64,000 nucleotides of DNA. It comes from Xanthomonas floridensis. Lineage in GTDB: Bacteria; Pseudomonadota; Gammaproteobacteria; Xanthomonadales; Xanthomonadaceae. Position numbers and translations under genes: made by a program. The stretch lies in assembly GCF_001642575.1 (NCBI RefSeq), contig NZ_LXNG01000013.1, forward strand, positions 57,431-121,430, read 5' to 3'. Below are positions 52,565 to 63,476 of the stretch, piece by piece; position 1 is the stretch's first letter; every line of letters starts with the position of its first letter. The notes under the pieces are model-generated. The model did no database searches. It was not told the DNA's origin and was given only the letters and a program-made list of their open reading frames with translations.

Positions 52565-53608
52565 ATGCCAGCTGTAATCCGCCGCATGCTGGTGCTGCTG
52601 GTCATGGCCGTGCTGCTGGCCGGATGCCACCCGGATGCAGGCGCAGCCTTGCCGGCACCGGCCGCACAACAAACCGCCGAGGCCGACCCGGTCGATCAGG
52701 CCGCACTGATCAAGGCGCTGTCTGCGTTGCAGCCGCAGCGCCCTGGTGTGACCGATCTCTACGTGGTCGGATTTGCCGGCGATGCCAGCGACGATGTATT
52801 CCGCAACGAAACGCTCTACCTCAAGCAGTTGTTCGAGCAACGCTTCGATGCGCGCGGCCGCGTGGTCACCCTGGTCAACAACCCCGACAATCTGGGCGAG
52901 CAACCGTACGCGCCACTGGCGACCTACGACAATCTCTACGACACGCTCGCTGCGGTCGGCAAACGCATGGATCGCAAGGAAGACGCGCTGTTGTTGTTCG
53001 TCACCACCCACGGCACCGAAGACCACGCCCTGTATGTGCAGGTGGACGAGAACGAAGAAGACTTCATCAGCCCGCAGGATTTACGCAAGGCCCTGGACGA
53101 TGCCGGGATCGACCACCGCATCATCGTGTTGTCGGCCTGCTATTCCGGCGGCTTCATCCCTGCACTGCGCTCGCCGGACACGCTGATCCTGACCGCGGCG
53201 CGCGCCGACCGCCCCTCGTTTGGCTGCGGCAATACCTCCAACGCCACCTATTTTGGCCAGGCCTGGCTGATCGATGCGATGAACCAGACCGACGATCCGC
53301 TGGCGGCCTTTACCATGGCCAAGGCAGCGATCACGGCGCGGGAAACGCAGGACGGCGAGCTTCCCTCGTTGCCGCAGCAATCGCTCGGCAAGCGCATGGC
53401 GCCGGTGTTGGCCCGCTGGCGGGCGGGGCTGACGCCGGGGCCGGCGGTCGCGTATCCCTATCCGCCGGTCGAGAACGCGGCCGATGCCGATCCGGACGAC
53501 AGCCGCGACGGGGCTCCCGAATCCGAACCCGAATCTGGCGCCGACAGGCCAACCGCACCCAAGACTGCAGCGCCCGGCGCCCGCTCATCTGCCACGCACC
53601 CACCGTGA
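52565..53608 (+). CDS. C13-family peptidase lipoprotein (caspase-like)
   Basis: Lipoprotein of 347 residues: signal MPAVIRRMLVLLVMAVLLAGC, lipobox Cys21. The peptidase domain contains LLLFVTTHGTEDHALYV (His149) and IIVLSACYSGGFIPAL (Cys192), the His-Gly and Cys motifs of the C13/legumain clan; a C-terminal Pro/Asp/Glu-rich tail of about 50 residues follows. It probably sits on the periplasmic side of an envelope membrane. Its substrate is unknown. Confidence 0.85.
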   Translation: MPAVIRRMLVLLVMAVLLAGCHPDAGAALPAPAAQQTAEADPVDQAALIKALSALQPQRPGVTDLYVVGFAGDASDDVFRNETLYLKQLFEQRFDARGRVVTLVNNPDNLGEQPYAPLATYDNLYDTLAAVGKRMDRKEDALLLFVTTHGTEDHALYVQVDENEEDFISPQDLRKALDDAGIDHRIIVLSACYSGGFIPALRSPDTLILTAARADRPSFGCGNTSNATYFGQAWLIDAMNQTDDPLAAFTMAKAAITARETQDGELPSLPQQSLGKRMAPVLARWRAGLTPGPAVAYPYPPVENAADADPDDSRDGAPESEPESGADRPTAPKTAAPGARSSATHPP

Positions 53609-53613
53609 CACGC

Positions 53614-53628
53614 TGAGACTAATTCTCA
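53614..53628 (+). promoter_or_regulatory. Fur-box-like site
   Basis: TGAGACTAATTCTCA, perfect 5-bp arms, 11 of 14 positions of TGATAAT-n-ATTATCA. It lies right before a promoter-like pair, in a gap between convergent gene ends where no protein gene starts. Confidence 0.6.
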
Positions 53629-53630
53629 TT

Positions 53631-53763
53631 TCGTCAGCGCGTACGCGGCCTCGCTACACTCGCCGGGCCAGCCAGCATCACGCCAGCCAGCACCGATCCC
53701 GCCAGCGCGCCATCGCCTGCCAGCCCGGATCCTCAAAACGCCTCCCTCGTGGAGGCGTTTGCG
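53631..53763 (+). ncRNA. Candidate iron-regulated small RNA
   Basis: Promoter elements TCGTCA (53631-53636) and TACACT (53655-53660) are 18 bp apart, just after a Fur-like site. A perfect 10-bp hairpin (AAACGCCTCC / GGAGGCGTTT, 53736-53760) could end a transcript of about 95 nt beginning near 53668. No coding frame fits. The region has several GCCAGC repeats and a CTCGT loop. It would be an iron-responsive RNA if Fur controls it. Confidence 0.45.
53736..53760. terminator. Bidirectional-looking hairpin
   Basis: AAACGCCTCC / GGAGGCGTTT, 10-bp perfect stem, five-base loop, A-run before and T-run after. Could serve the metallophosphatase (minus strand) and the candidate small RNA. Confidence 0.75.
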
Positions 53764-53958
53764 TTTCGGGCATCCCCTGCGTTTTGAGCATTACGCGATG
53801 CGGCCCGCTCCGTTCAAAGCAGCTGGCAACAACGGCTACGCAGCCGCCAGGCAGCGCGGCCGGGGCGCGGAATCGGCATGAACCCCTGTGACACTCCGGA
53901 TCTGAGCGCGGCTTGCATCTGCACCTGACGAGTGCTCGCTACGTTTGGCTAGCCACGC

Positions 53959-55551
53959 TCAAGGGTCGGCACGCTGCAGGCGATACACGGTGCGCGCACT
54001 GTACTGACCGGTCGGCAGGCTCGCGCGGACCTCGACGGTGTGCTCCCCCGCCGCGAGCTTGGTGGGCAACGCACCGCGCCATAGATGGGTGGACGGCGTG
54101 GCCTCGGGCGAGCGGTCGTAACCGCGCAACGCGTCAGCGGCATCGTCGCGCACGTTCTCGGCCAGCAGGCGCGGGTCCGGGCGCTCCTGCCGCTTCATGG
54201 GCTGCCACGCGCCGTTGTCGATACGCATCTCCACCGTGGTGTTGTCCTGGCCCATGAACACATTGGCGTAGACGCCCCAGGCCGGATACGCGCCCTGCCG
54301 CAACACCTTGGGTGCATGCAACGCCAGTTGTGCATCGTCGGCCGCCCGCGCCGCGTGGTAAGCCAGCGTGTAGTCGCCACCGGGCGCGACCTTCAGCACG
54401 GCATAGCCATTGGGCGTGCCGTCGCTCATGGTCGTATCGGGAATGCCGTCGGCATCCTTCACGCCCGACCAGAACGCACCGCAGGCGGCACCCACGTTGT
54501 ACTCGTGCAGCGGCTGCGCACCGGCCCAGCCCTCGTCGGCGCCGTGTTCCACCTGCCGTTGCGTGTGGCTGTGCGCGCTCAGCACCAGCACATGCGGAAA
54601 CTCCTTGAGCAAGGCGAACAGCCGGCGACGATCCGCATGCCGGAAGGTCTCCTGCCCGGGTGCGGCATCGAACAACGGGATGTGCATGCCCAGCACCACC
54701 AGCCGCTCGCGCGGCAACTGCGCCAGATAGGCCTGCAGGAATACGAACTGGTCCTCGCGCAGGCCGCCGACATAGTCCGGCTCGCTGCCCGGCATGTAGA
54801 TCACATCGTCCAGAAACACGAAGCTGGCATTGGCCTGTTCCACCGCATAGGTGTCCGGGCCGTAGACGGCGCGCCAGCTATCCAGTGAATGCAGATCGTC
54901 GCCGGCGTCGACATTGAGGTCGTGGTTGCCCGGCACATGGAACCAGGGCACCCCGAGCTGGGTAGTGACGGCATTCAACGCCGGATACAGGCTCAAATCG
55001 TCGCTGACGATATCGCCGAGTGTGGTTCCCAGCCGTGCCGGTATCTTGCCAACGATGGGCGCAACGATATCGCGGCGGTAATAGTCCACGTCGGTGAGCG
55101 TGGCGGTCTGGCTGTCGGCAAAGACCAGCATCTCAAAGCCACCGTCTTGCGCGGCGACGCGCGGCGTCAGCGCGAAATTCCAGTTGCGGGTGCTGCTGCC
55201 GGTGGCGGCAATGCCGCGATACTTGCGCGTGGGCGAGCCCGAGCCTTTGGGCGCGTAGTGGCGCCAGAACCCGGGCAGGCCATCGGCATTGGGAACGAAG
55301 TTGCGGTCGCCCGGCTTGATCACAAAGACCGTCTGCCCCTCGCGCACCGGCAGCCGGTAGTGCCCCTGCGCATCGGTGCGCACCAGCTGCTGGCCATTGG
55401 AGACGATCACATCGGCAAGCCCGGGCTCATCACGGCCCCGCCCCGGCGCGCCATCGCGCTCTTCGAATACCACGCCTTCGACAACGACATCGCGCGCATG
55501 CGCACTGCCTGCGAGCAGGCCTAGGGCCAGGAGGGCGAGACGAAGCGGCAT
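53959..55551 (-). CDS. Calcineurin-like metallophosphatase with N- and C-terminal domains
   Basis: Exported protein of 530 residues. A signal peptide (MPLRLALLALGLLAGSAHA) is followed by a carboxypeptidase-regulatory-like N domain (VVVEGVVFEERDG..., ADVIVSNGQQLVRTDAQGHYRLPV). The phosphoesterase core follows: MLVFADSQ, TTLGDIVSDDL, HVPGNHDLNVDAG and VLSAHSHTQRQVEH, all metal ligands present. A C-terminal sandwich domain completes the protein, with KLAAGEHTVEVRASL near the end. The substrate is unknown. The ATG at 55551 has AGGAA upstream. Confidence 0.88.
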   Translation of the reverse strand: MPLRLALLALGLLAGSAHARDVVVEGVVFEERDGAPGRGRDEPGLADVIVSNGQQLVRTDAQGHYRLPVREGQTVFVIKPGDRNFVPNADGLPGFWRHYAPKGSGSPTRKYRGIAATGSSTRNWNFALTPRVAAQDGGFEMLVFADSQTATLTDVDYYRRDIVAPIVGKIPARLGTTLGDIVSDDLSLYPALNAVTTQLGVPWFHVPGNHDLNVDAGDDLHSLDSWRAVYGPDTYAVEQANASFVFLDDVIYMPGSEPDYVGGLREDQFVFLQAYLAQLPRERLVVLGMHIPLFDAAPGQETFRHADRRRLFALLKEFPHVLVLSAHSHTQRQVEHGADEGWAGAQPLHEYNVGAACGAFWSGVKDADGIPDTTMSDGTPNGYAVLKVAPGGDYTLAYHAARAADDAQLALHAPKVLRQGAYPAWGVYANVFMGQDNTTVEMRIDNGAWQPMKRQERPDPRLLAENVRDDAADALRGYDRSPEATPSTHLWRGALPTKLAAGEHTVEVRASLPTGQYSARTVYRLQRADP

Positions 55552-55960
55552 GGAAGTTCCTGCGATGACCAGCGGCAATTGTAGCGGGGCTGGGTCGGCT
55601 TACCGCAATGCCGGGCTGGCGATTGCAGCCTTCCGCTATGTGCAACGCGGTGTGTCGGGGCCCGGTTGCGCAGGAGTGCGCCTGCGCGTGCTGAGGGTGT
55701 ATCGGTAAAGCCTGTCGCGCTCGGGCGCGCTCCTACGGGGTGCGCTGCATGCGAGGTGCTACGTGAGCCTTGATTCCGGCAGCGCTAACGCATCGCCCCA
55801 CAGTCGAGGTGCACGCGTGCAGCAGGACGGTCAGTAGGTAACGCGGATTGGCCGCGATGAGCGACCAGGCGACGCCCCGCGCATGAAGGCGCCTGCGTGT
55901 ACTGACACGTTATTGGTAACGCCGGGCGCGCTCTTGCAGTGCCTAGTGCATGGGATGCGA
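55552..55960. other. Gene-free stretch
   Basis: About 400 bp between divergent ends of the metallophosphatase start and the hisIE stop. It holds a drifted copy of a GCGCTCGGGCGCGCTCCTACGG type repeat (about 55707-55737) and no convincing gene. Confidence 0.6.
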
Positions 55961-56581
55961 TTATGTGTGCCGCGATTCCAGCAGCGCCACCGCATCGCCC
56001 AGTCCCAGGCCGCGCGCGCGCAGCAGCACGATCAGGTGATACAGCAGGTCGGCCGACTCGCCGAGCAGCTCGGCATCGCCCTGCACCACCCCGGCCAGCG
56101 CGGTTTCCACGCCCTCCTCGCCCACCTTCTGCGCGATGCGGCGAATGCCCTGCTCAAACAGTGAGGTGGTGTAGCTGCCGTGCGGACGCTCCTGCTCGCG
56201 AGTGGCGATCAGGGCATCCAGGCTGCCCAGGAACTGGCCAGGCGCACTCGGGAAACAGCTGGTGCGGCCCAGATGGCAGGTGGGCCCGTGCGGGCGCGCC
56301 AGCACCAGCAGCGTGTCGGCGTCGCAGTCGGCCTCGATGGAAACCGCGCGCAGCACGTTGCCCGAGCTCTCGCCCTTGGTCCACAGGCGCTGCTTGCTGC
56401 GGCTGAAGAAGGTGACCTCGCCGCGCTGCTGCGTGACAGCCAGGGCTTCGGAGTTCATGTAACCCAGCATCAACACGCGCAGGTTGTCGGCGTCCTGCAC
56501 GACCACCGGCAGCAGGCCGTCGCCCTTGCTCCAGTCCAGCGCTTGCAGCGCATCGTCGGTTGCCACGGTGTCACTGCCCAT
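55961..56581 (-). CDS. hisI: Bifunctional phosphoribosyl-AMP cyclohydrolase/ATP pyrophosphatase
   Basis: HisIE fusion of 206 residues. The HisI part has the [18 protein letters not shown] and [16 protein letters not shown] blocks and zinc Cys residues in [16 protein letters not shown] and TSCF; HisE has [17 protein letters not shown] and [13 protein letters not shown]. It catalyses two early steps of histidine synthesis. It overlaps hisF by 11 nt and is the last gene of the operon. Confidence 0.96.
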   Translation of the reverse strand: MGSDTVATDDALQALDWSKGDGLLPVVVQDADNLRVLMLGYMNSEALAVTQQRGEVTFFSRSKQRLWTKGESSGNVLRAVSIEADCDADTLLVLARPHGPTCHLGRTSCFPSAPGQFLGSLDALIATREQERPHGSYTTSLFEQGIRRIAQKVGEEGVETALAGVVQGDAELLGESADLLYHLIVLLRARGLGLGDAVALLESRHT

Positions 56582-57347
56582 CACGTACCTCGATCTGTTG
56601 CGCCCGCAAAAATTGCTTGAGTTCGGGAATCGGAATCGCGCCGCTATGGAACACGCTGGCGGCCAGCGCGCCATCCACGTCGGCCTGGTCGAACACATCG
56701 GCAAAGTGCTGCATCTCGCCGGCACCGCCGGAGGCGATCAACGGCACCCGGCACAACGCACGCACCTGACGCAGTTGTGCGATGTCGTAACCGCGCCGCA
56801 CCCCATCATTGTCCATGCAGTTGAGCACGATCTCGCCAGCGCCCAGGCGCTGCGCTTCGGCCACCCAGTCCAGCGTGCGCATCGGCAGCGCCTGGGTCTT
56901 GCTGGGGTCGCCGGTGTAGCGACGCACCCGCCACTGGCCGTCTTCTTCGCGAATGGAATCGATGCCGACCACCACGCACTGCACGCCGAAGGCGTCGGCC
57001 AGTTCGGAGATCAGTTGCGGGCGGCCCAGCGCCGGAGAATTGATTGAAATCTTGTCGGCACCGGCATGCAGCACCGCACGCGCGGTGTCGACATCCCGAA
57101 TGCCGCCGGCCACACAGAACGGGATATCGATCAGCCGCGCCACCCGCTCCACCCAGGTGTAATCGACCGAACGCCCTTCCGGGCTGGCACCGATGTCGTA
57201 GAACACCAGCTCATCGGCGCCTTGCTCCCGGTAACGCAGCGCCAGTTCGACGATGTCGCCCATGTCGATGTGGTCGCGGAACTTGACGCCCTTGACCACG
57301 CGGCCATCGCGCACGTCCAGGCACGGAATGATGCGCCGGCTCAGCAT
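56571..57347 (-). CDS. hisF: Imidazole glycerol phosphate synthase, cyclase subunit
   Basis: TIM-barrel protein of 258 residues beginning [20 protein letters not shown] (Asp11 catalytic), with INSPALG, VVGIDS, and [14 protein letters not shown] carrying the second catalytic Asp. It pairs with HisH, which supplies ammonia. It overlaps hisA by 7 nt at its start and hisIE by 11 nt at its end. Confidence 0.97.
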   Translation of the reverse strand: MLSRRIIPCLDVRDGRVVKGVKFRDHIDMGDIVELALRYREQGADELVFYDIGASPEGRSVDYTWVERVARLIDIPFCVAGGIRDVDTARAVLHAGADKISINSPALGRPQLISELADAFGVQCVVVGIDSIREEDGQWRVRRYTGDPSKTQALPMRTLDWVAEAQRLGAGEIVLNCMDNDGVRRGYDIAQLRQVRALCRVPLIASGGAGEMQHFADVFDQADVDGALAASVFHSGAIPIPELKQFLRAQQIEVRDGQ

Positions 57348-58075
57348 GCCAATGCCTCGTTGAGATTCAGGTGACCTTCGAGCAAGGCCTTGCCCAGCAC
57401 GATGCCGGCGCAGCCCGATGCCTTGGCCGCAGCCACATCGGCAAGATTGCGCGCGCCGCCGGAGACCTGCACCTGCAACTGCGGCGCAAGCGCACGCAGA
57501 TGCGCGTACAACGCCATGTTCGGCCCGGACAGCATGCCGTCGCGCGCGATGTCGGTGCACAGCAGGTGCTGCAGGCCGGCCTGCGCATAACGCACCGCCA
57601 GTTGATCCAGGGTGGCCTCGGCCGCCTCGGTCCAGCCATGCACCGGCAATTGCCACACACCGGCGGCATCCTGGCGCGTGTCCAGCGCAATGGTCAGCCG
57701 CTGGGCGCCAAATTCCTGCAACCAGGCGATCACGGTGTCGGCCTCGCGCACCGCCAATGAGCCGATCACCACACGCGCCGCACCTGCGTCGAGGATGCGC
57801 GCCACGTCGTCGCGCGAACGGACGCCGCCGCCGGTCTGCACCTGCAAGCCGGTGGCCCGCGCGATCTCGCCCAGCGTGCCGGCCAAGGTATAGCCGCCAG
57901 CCTTGGCCGCATCCAGATCCACCAGATGCATCCACTGTGCGCCGGCATCGGCAAACGCCTGCGCACGCGGCACGACATCGTCGCCATACTGGGTTTCTCG
58001 CGCGTAATCGCCCTGCAACAAGCGCACCACGCGCCCGTTGCGGATATCCAGCGCCGGGTAGACAGTAAAACTCAT
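57341..58075 (-). CDS. hisA: Phosphoribosyl isomerase (ProFAR isomerase)
   Basis: TIM-barrel isomerase of 244 residues, [24 protein letters not shown] start with Asp10, [12 protein letters not shown], and [12 protein letters not shown] for the second acid. Its start overlaps hisH by 4 nt and it overlaps hisF by 7 nt. Confidence 0.97.
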   Translation of the reverse strand: MSFTVYPALDIRNGRVVRLLQGDYARETQYGDDVVPRAQAFADAGAQWMHLVDLDAAKAGGYTLAGTLGEIARATGLQVQTGGGVRSRDDVARILDAGAARVVIGSLAVREADTVIAWLQEFGAQRLTIALDTRQDAAGVWQLPVHGWTEAAEATLDQLAVRYAQAGLQHLLCTDIARDGMLSGPNMALYAHLRALAPQLQVQVSGGARNLADVAAAKASGCAGIVLGKALLEGHLNLNEALAC

Positions 58076-58674
58076 GGAAAGCTCATCTCGAGAAAATTGC
58101 GCAGGATGCGTGCACCGGTATCTGCCGAACGCTCGGGGTGGAACTGCGCGCCGCAGCGCAGCCCCTGCTGCACCACGGCAGTGAACAGACCGCCGTGATC
58201 GCAGGCGGCCACGGTATCGGCGGTCACCGGCGCCGCGTAGCCATGCACGAAATACGCACTGGCGCGCTCCGGCAGGCCGGCCAGCAGCGCGGACTCGCGC
58301 AGCGGCAGCAGCTGATTCCAGCCCATGTGCGGCACGCGGATGCCCAGCGCCGGCGTCATGTGGCGCACGATGCCCGGCAGCAACCCAAGGCAGTCGACAT
58401 CGCCTTCTTCGGAGTGTTCGAACAGCAACTGCATCCCTAGGCAGATGCCGATCAAGGGCACCTGCAGCTGCTGCAATGGTTCGACCAGGCCTTGCGCACG
58501 CAGGCGTGACATCGCCTCCGGCGCCGCACCGACGCCCGGCAGGATCACCCGCTGCGCGCCCTGCAACCCCGCTGCATCGCGCACCACCCGTGCGTCCACG
58601 CCCAGCCGCTCCAGCGCATAACGCACCGAGCCCAGATTGGCGCCACCGGCATCGATCAGCGCAACGGCGGTCAT
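58072..58674 (-). CDS. hisH: Imidazole glycerol phosphate synthase, glutaminase subunit
   Basis: Class I amidotransferase of 200 residues: [13 protein letters not shown] oxyanion strand, Cys78 in [15 protein letters not shown] and the HPE triad in [13 protein letters not shown]. It passes ammonia to HisF. Coupled at both ends by 4-nt overlaps (hisB, hisA). Confidence 0.97.
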   Translation of the reverse strand: MTAVALIDAGGANLGSVRYALERLGVDARVVRDAAGLQGAQRVILPGVGAAPEAMSRLRAQGLVEPLQQLQVPLIGICLGMQLLFEHSEEGDVDCLGLLPGIVRHMTPALGIRVPHMGWNQLLPLRESALLAGLPERASAYFVHGYAAPVTADTVAACDHGGLFTAVVQQGLRCGAQFHPERSADTGARILRNFLEMSFP

Positions 58675-59798
58675 AGCGCGCCCTTGGTGGACGGCAAGGC
58701 GGTGCCTTCGCGGCGGATCGCCTGGCGCAGCGCACGTGCCAACGCCTTGAAGCAGGCTTCCACCTTGTGGTGGTCGTTGTCGCCACGCACGCTCAGATGC
58801 AGGTTCAATCCGGACGCATCGCAGATCGAGCGAAAGAAATGCGGCACCAGTTCGGTGGGCATGTCGCCTACCCGCTCGCGCTTGAAGTCACCTTCGAACA
58901 CGAAGTACGGCCGGCCACTGAAATCGAGTGCGGCGCTGGCGATGGTTTCGTCCATCGGCAGGGTAAAGCCATGGTGTGCGCCCTCGCCTGCGGCCAGCCA
59001 TGGGCTTTCCGGCGGATCGAAACCATACCGGCCGATGCCGCGCTTGTTGCCCAGCGCTTCGCGCAGCGCCTGACCCAGCGCCAGGCCGGTGTCTTCGATG
59101 GTGTGGTGCTCATCGATGTGCAGATCACCGTCGGCACGGATGTCCAGCGCAAATCCACCGTGCTTGCCGATCTGTTCCAGCATGTGATCGAAAAACGGCA
59201 GACCGGTGGCGGTATGCGGCTCAGCCACGCGATCCAGGTCCAGCTCGACGCGAATCCTGGTTTCCTTGGTGGTGCGCTGGACCAGCGCACGCCTCGGCGT
59301 ATCGGCCAGTTCGTGCGCGATGCCGGGCCAGTCCCACTCGCCACCGAATTCGGCAGTGCGCAACTGGAAACCACGGATGTTGAGGTTCTGCGCGAACTGG
59401 ATATCGGTGAGGCGGTCGCCCACCATTGCCGAGCGCGCCCAGTCGATGTTGCGGTCCTGCAGGTACGGCACCATCAAGCCGACGCCGGGCTTGCGCGTGG
59501 GCGCATTGTCGGCCGGCCAGCTGCAGTCGATCAGCACTTCGCGGAACGCGATGCCCTGGCTGGCGAAGATCTGCAGCATCAGGTTATTGGGGCCGTCGAA
59601 GGCAGAACGCGGATAGCTCTCGCTGCCCAGCCCATCCTGATTGCTGACGATGACGAACTGGTAGCCGGCATCGCGCAGCTTGAGCATCGCCGGGATGACG
59701 TTGTCGACGAAGCGCAGCTTTTCATACGCGTCGATCTGGTAATCGGCCGGCTCGGTGATCAGCGTGCCATCGCGGTCGACGAAAAGAATCGGGGTCAT
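58671..59798 (-). CDS. hisB: Bifunctional histidinol-phosphatase/imidazoleglycerol-phosphate dehydratase
   Basis: Fusion protein of 375 residues. The N-terminal HAD phosphatase has [13 protein letters not shown] (residues 5-17) and IVSNQDGLG; the dehydratase part from about residue 180 has [35 protein letters not shown] and the final [13 protein letters not shown], with the metal histidines. Both activities are expected. Overlaps hisC and hisH by 4 nt each. Confidence 0.97.
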   Translation of the reverse strand: MTPILFVDRDGTLITEPADYQIDAYEKLRFVDNVIPAMLKLRDAGYQFVIVSNQDGLGSESYPRSAFDGPNNLMLQIFASQGIAFREVLIDCSWPADNAPTRKPGVGLMVPYLQDRNIDWARSAMVGDRLTDIQFAQNLNIRGFQLRTAEFGGEWDWPGIAHELADTPRRALVQRTTKETRIRVELDLDRVAEPHTATGLPFFDHMLEQIGKHGGFALDIRADGDLHIDEHHTIEDTGLALGQALREALGNKRGIGRYGFDPPESPWLAAGEGAHHGFTLPMDETIASAALDFSGRPYFVFEGDFKRERVGDMPTELVPHFFRSICDASGLNLHLSVRGDNDHHKVEACFKALARALRQAIRREGTALPSTKGAL

Positions 59799-60879
59799 GC
59801 GGCCTCCTGCTTGCGCTGCAGCGCGCCAAGCACGCGTTGGTTCTGTTCGGCCGTACCCAGCGTGATGCGCAATGCATCGGACAGGCGCGGCACCGCGCGT
59901 TGATCGCGCACCACTACCCCGGCCTCCAGCAGGGCCTGGAACGCGGCTTCTGCGTCGTCGAAGCGCACCAGCAGGAAATTGCCCTGCGATGCATAGACCC
60001 GGCGCACGCCAGGCAGTTGCGCCAAGGCGAGACGAACGCGCTCGCGCTCGCTGCGCACTTCGGCAATGCGCCGGCGGGTGACTTCCAGCGCCGGCGCGGA
60101 TAGCGCCTGCACTGCCATCGCCGCGCACGGCGTGGGAACCGGGTACGGCGCCTGGCAGCGACGCAGCAGCGCGATCAATTGCGCGTTGGCAATCAGGCTG
60201 CCGATGCGCGCGGCCGCCAGCGCGTGTGCCTTGGACAAGGTGCGCAGCACGGCCAGGTTGTCGTAGCGCTCCAGCAGGCCGATCGCCGATGGCACATCGG
60301 AAAATTCGCCATAGGCTTCATCCACCACCACCAGCGCCTTGCCTTGCAGTGCCTGCAAAGCGGTTTCCACATCCTGTAGCGCGATCGCCGAACCGGCCGG
60401 GTTGGACGGCGAACACAGGAACACCAGCTTGGCCTTCGTCGCCAGCGCGGCTTCCACGATGGCCGGAATATCGGCATGAAAGCCGTCGCCGCCATCGACC
60501 AACGGCACCTCGACCAGCGGCGCATTCTGCAAGCGCGCGCACACCGCATACATGCCGAACACCGGCGGGGTGACCACCACCGCATCGCGCTCGGGCACGC
60601 ACAGGCCACGCACCAGCAGATCGATCGCTTCGTCGCTGCCACGGCCGATCAACAACTGTTCCGGCGCACAGCCATACAGCGCCGCCAAGGCACTGCGCAG
60701 CGCGCCTGGTTGCGGGTCGGGATAGCGGCGCATGCTGCCCTGCGGGTCGGCAGGATTGCCCCAGGCCGACTCGTTGGCGTTGAGCCAGACATCGCCCTGC
60801 AAGGCGCTGGTACGGGCCGACGAATAGCCGGCAAACGCACGCAAGTCCTCGCGTACCAGTTCAAGAATCGAGGATGTGC

Positions 60880-60883
<4 letters not shown>
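59795..60883 (-). CDS. hisC: Histidinol-phosphate aminotransferase
   Basis: PLP enzyme of 362 residues. Visible are [51 protein letters not shown] and the PLP lysine in [19 protein letters not shown]. It converts imidazole acetol phosphate to histidinol phosphate. Overlaps hisD and hisB by 4 nt. Confidence 0.97.
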
Positions 60884-63095
<2,212 letters not shown>

Positions 63096-63422
63096 TCAGT
63101 GGGATTCGACAGGGCGCGCGGCTTGCTCGCGCAGGGCCGCGGCATAACCGCCGGCGCCGTGTTCCAGGGTGCGCGCAACGCGCCCGATGGTGGTCACGCT
63201 GACCTGGGTCAGCTCGTGGATCTCGCGGTACGGCACGCCCTTGATCAACAGAGGCACCACCCGCCAGCGGTCGGCCATGGCTTCGAGCTCGGCCGGAGTG
63301 CACAGATCGCGCAGGAAGGCCTCCACTGCACCGGGCGCATGCAGGCAGGCCAAGGCCTCGGACAGCATCTGCAGCGAAGCGGCAACATCGGTGGGTTCGC
63401 GGGGGGCAGGTCGTTGTTTCAT
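63096..63422 (-). CDS. TrpR-like regulator of the his operon (YerC/YecD family)
   Basis: Protein of 108 residues resembling the YerC/YecD TrpR-related family: FLRDLCTPAELEAMADRWRVVPLLIKGVPYREIHELTQVSVTTIGRVARTLEHG (read in parts), a helix-turn-helix of the Trp repressor superfamily. It lies first in the his operon, 9 bp before hisG. No Shine-Dalgarno precedes the ATG at 63422; the start is directly against a perfect inverted repeat that also covers the -10 region. Likely an autorepressor and his-operon repressor; the co-repressor is unknown. Confidence 0.87.
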   Translation of the reverse strand: MKQRPAPREPTDVAASLQMLSEALACLHAPGAVEAFLRDLCTPAELEAMADRWRVVPLLIKGVPYREIHELTQVSVTTIGRVARTLEHGAGGYAAALREQAARPVESH

Positions 63423-63459
63423 TGCGTTAATGTAATAGCGTGTTAGTACATTAACGCAA
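63422..63459. promoter_or_regulatory. Operator: 13-bp perfect inverted repeat
   Basis: TTGCGTTAATGTA (63422-63434) and TACATTAACGCAA (63447-63459), 12-bp spacer. It begins at the first base of the regulator start codon, covers the predicted -10 and transcription start, and overlaps the place where a ribosome binding site would be. An AGTAC/GTAC half-site-like block lies in the spacer. Confidence 0.85.
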
Positions 63460-63476
63460 ATGGTGCCACTTGTCAC
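63448..63476 (-). promoter_or_regulatory. Candidate promoter of the his operon
   Basis: Minus strand GTGACA (63471-63476), 17 bp, TAATGT (63448-63453). The -10 box lies inside the right arm of the operator and the predicted start inside the spacer, so binding would block transcription. Confidence 0.6.

Larger units (their letters stand above)
53609..53958. other. Intergenic stretch between convergent genes
   Basis: Besides the candidate small RNA the remaining 53764-53958 holds no gene or obvious signal for the metallophosphatase, whose stop is at 53959. Confidence 0.6.

Noticed and set aside
53484..53891. Plus-strand frame of 135 residues after the C13 peptidase gene
   Set aside because: Overlaps the peptidase C-terminus and the candidate RNA; sequence is Arg/Pro/Ser-rich with no family resemblance.
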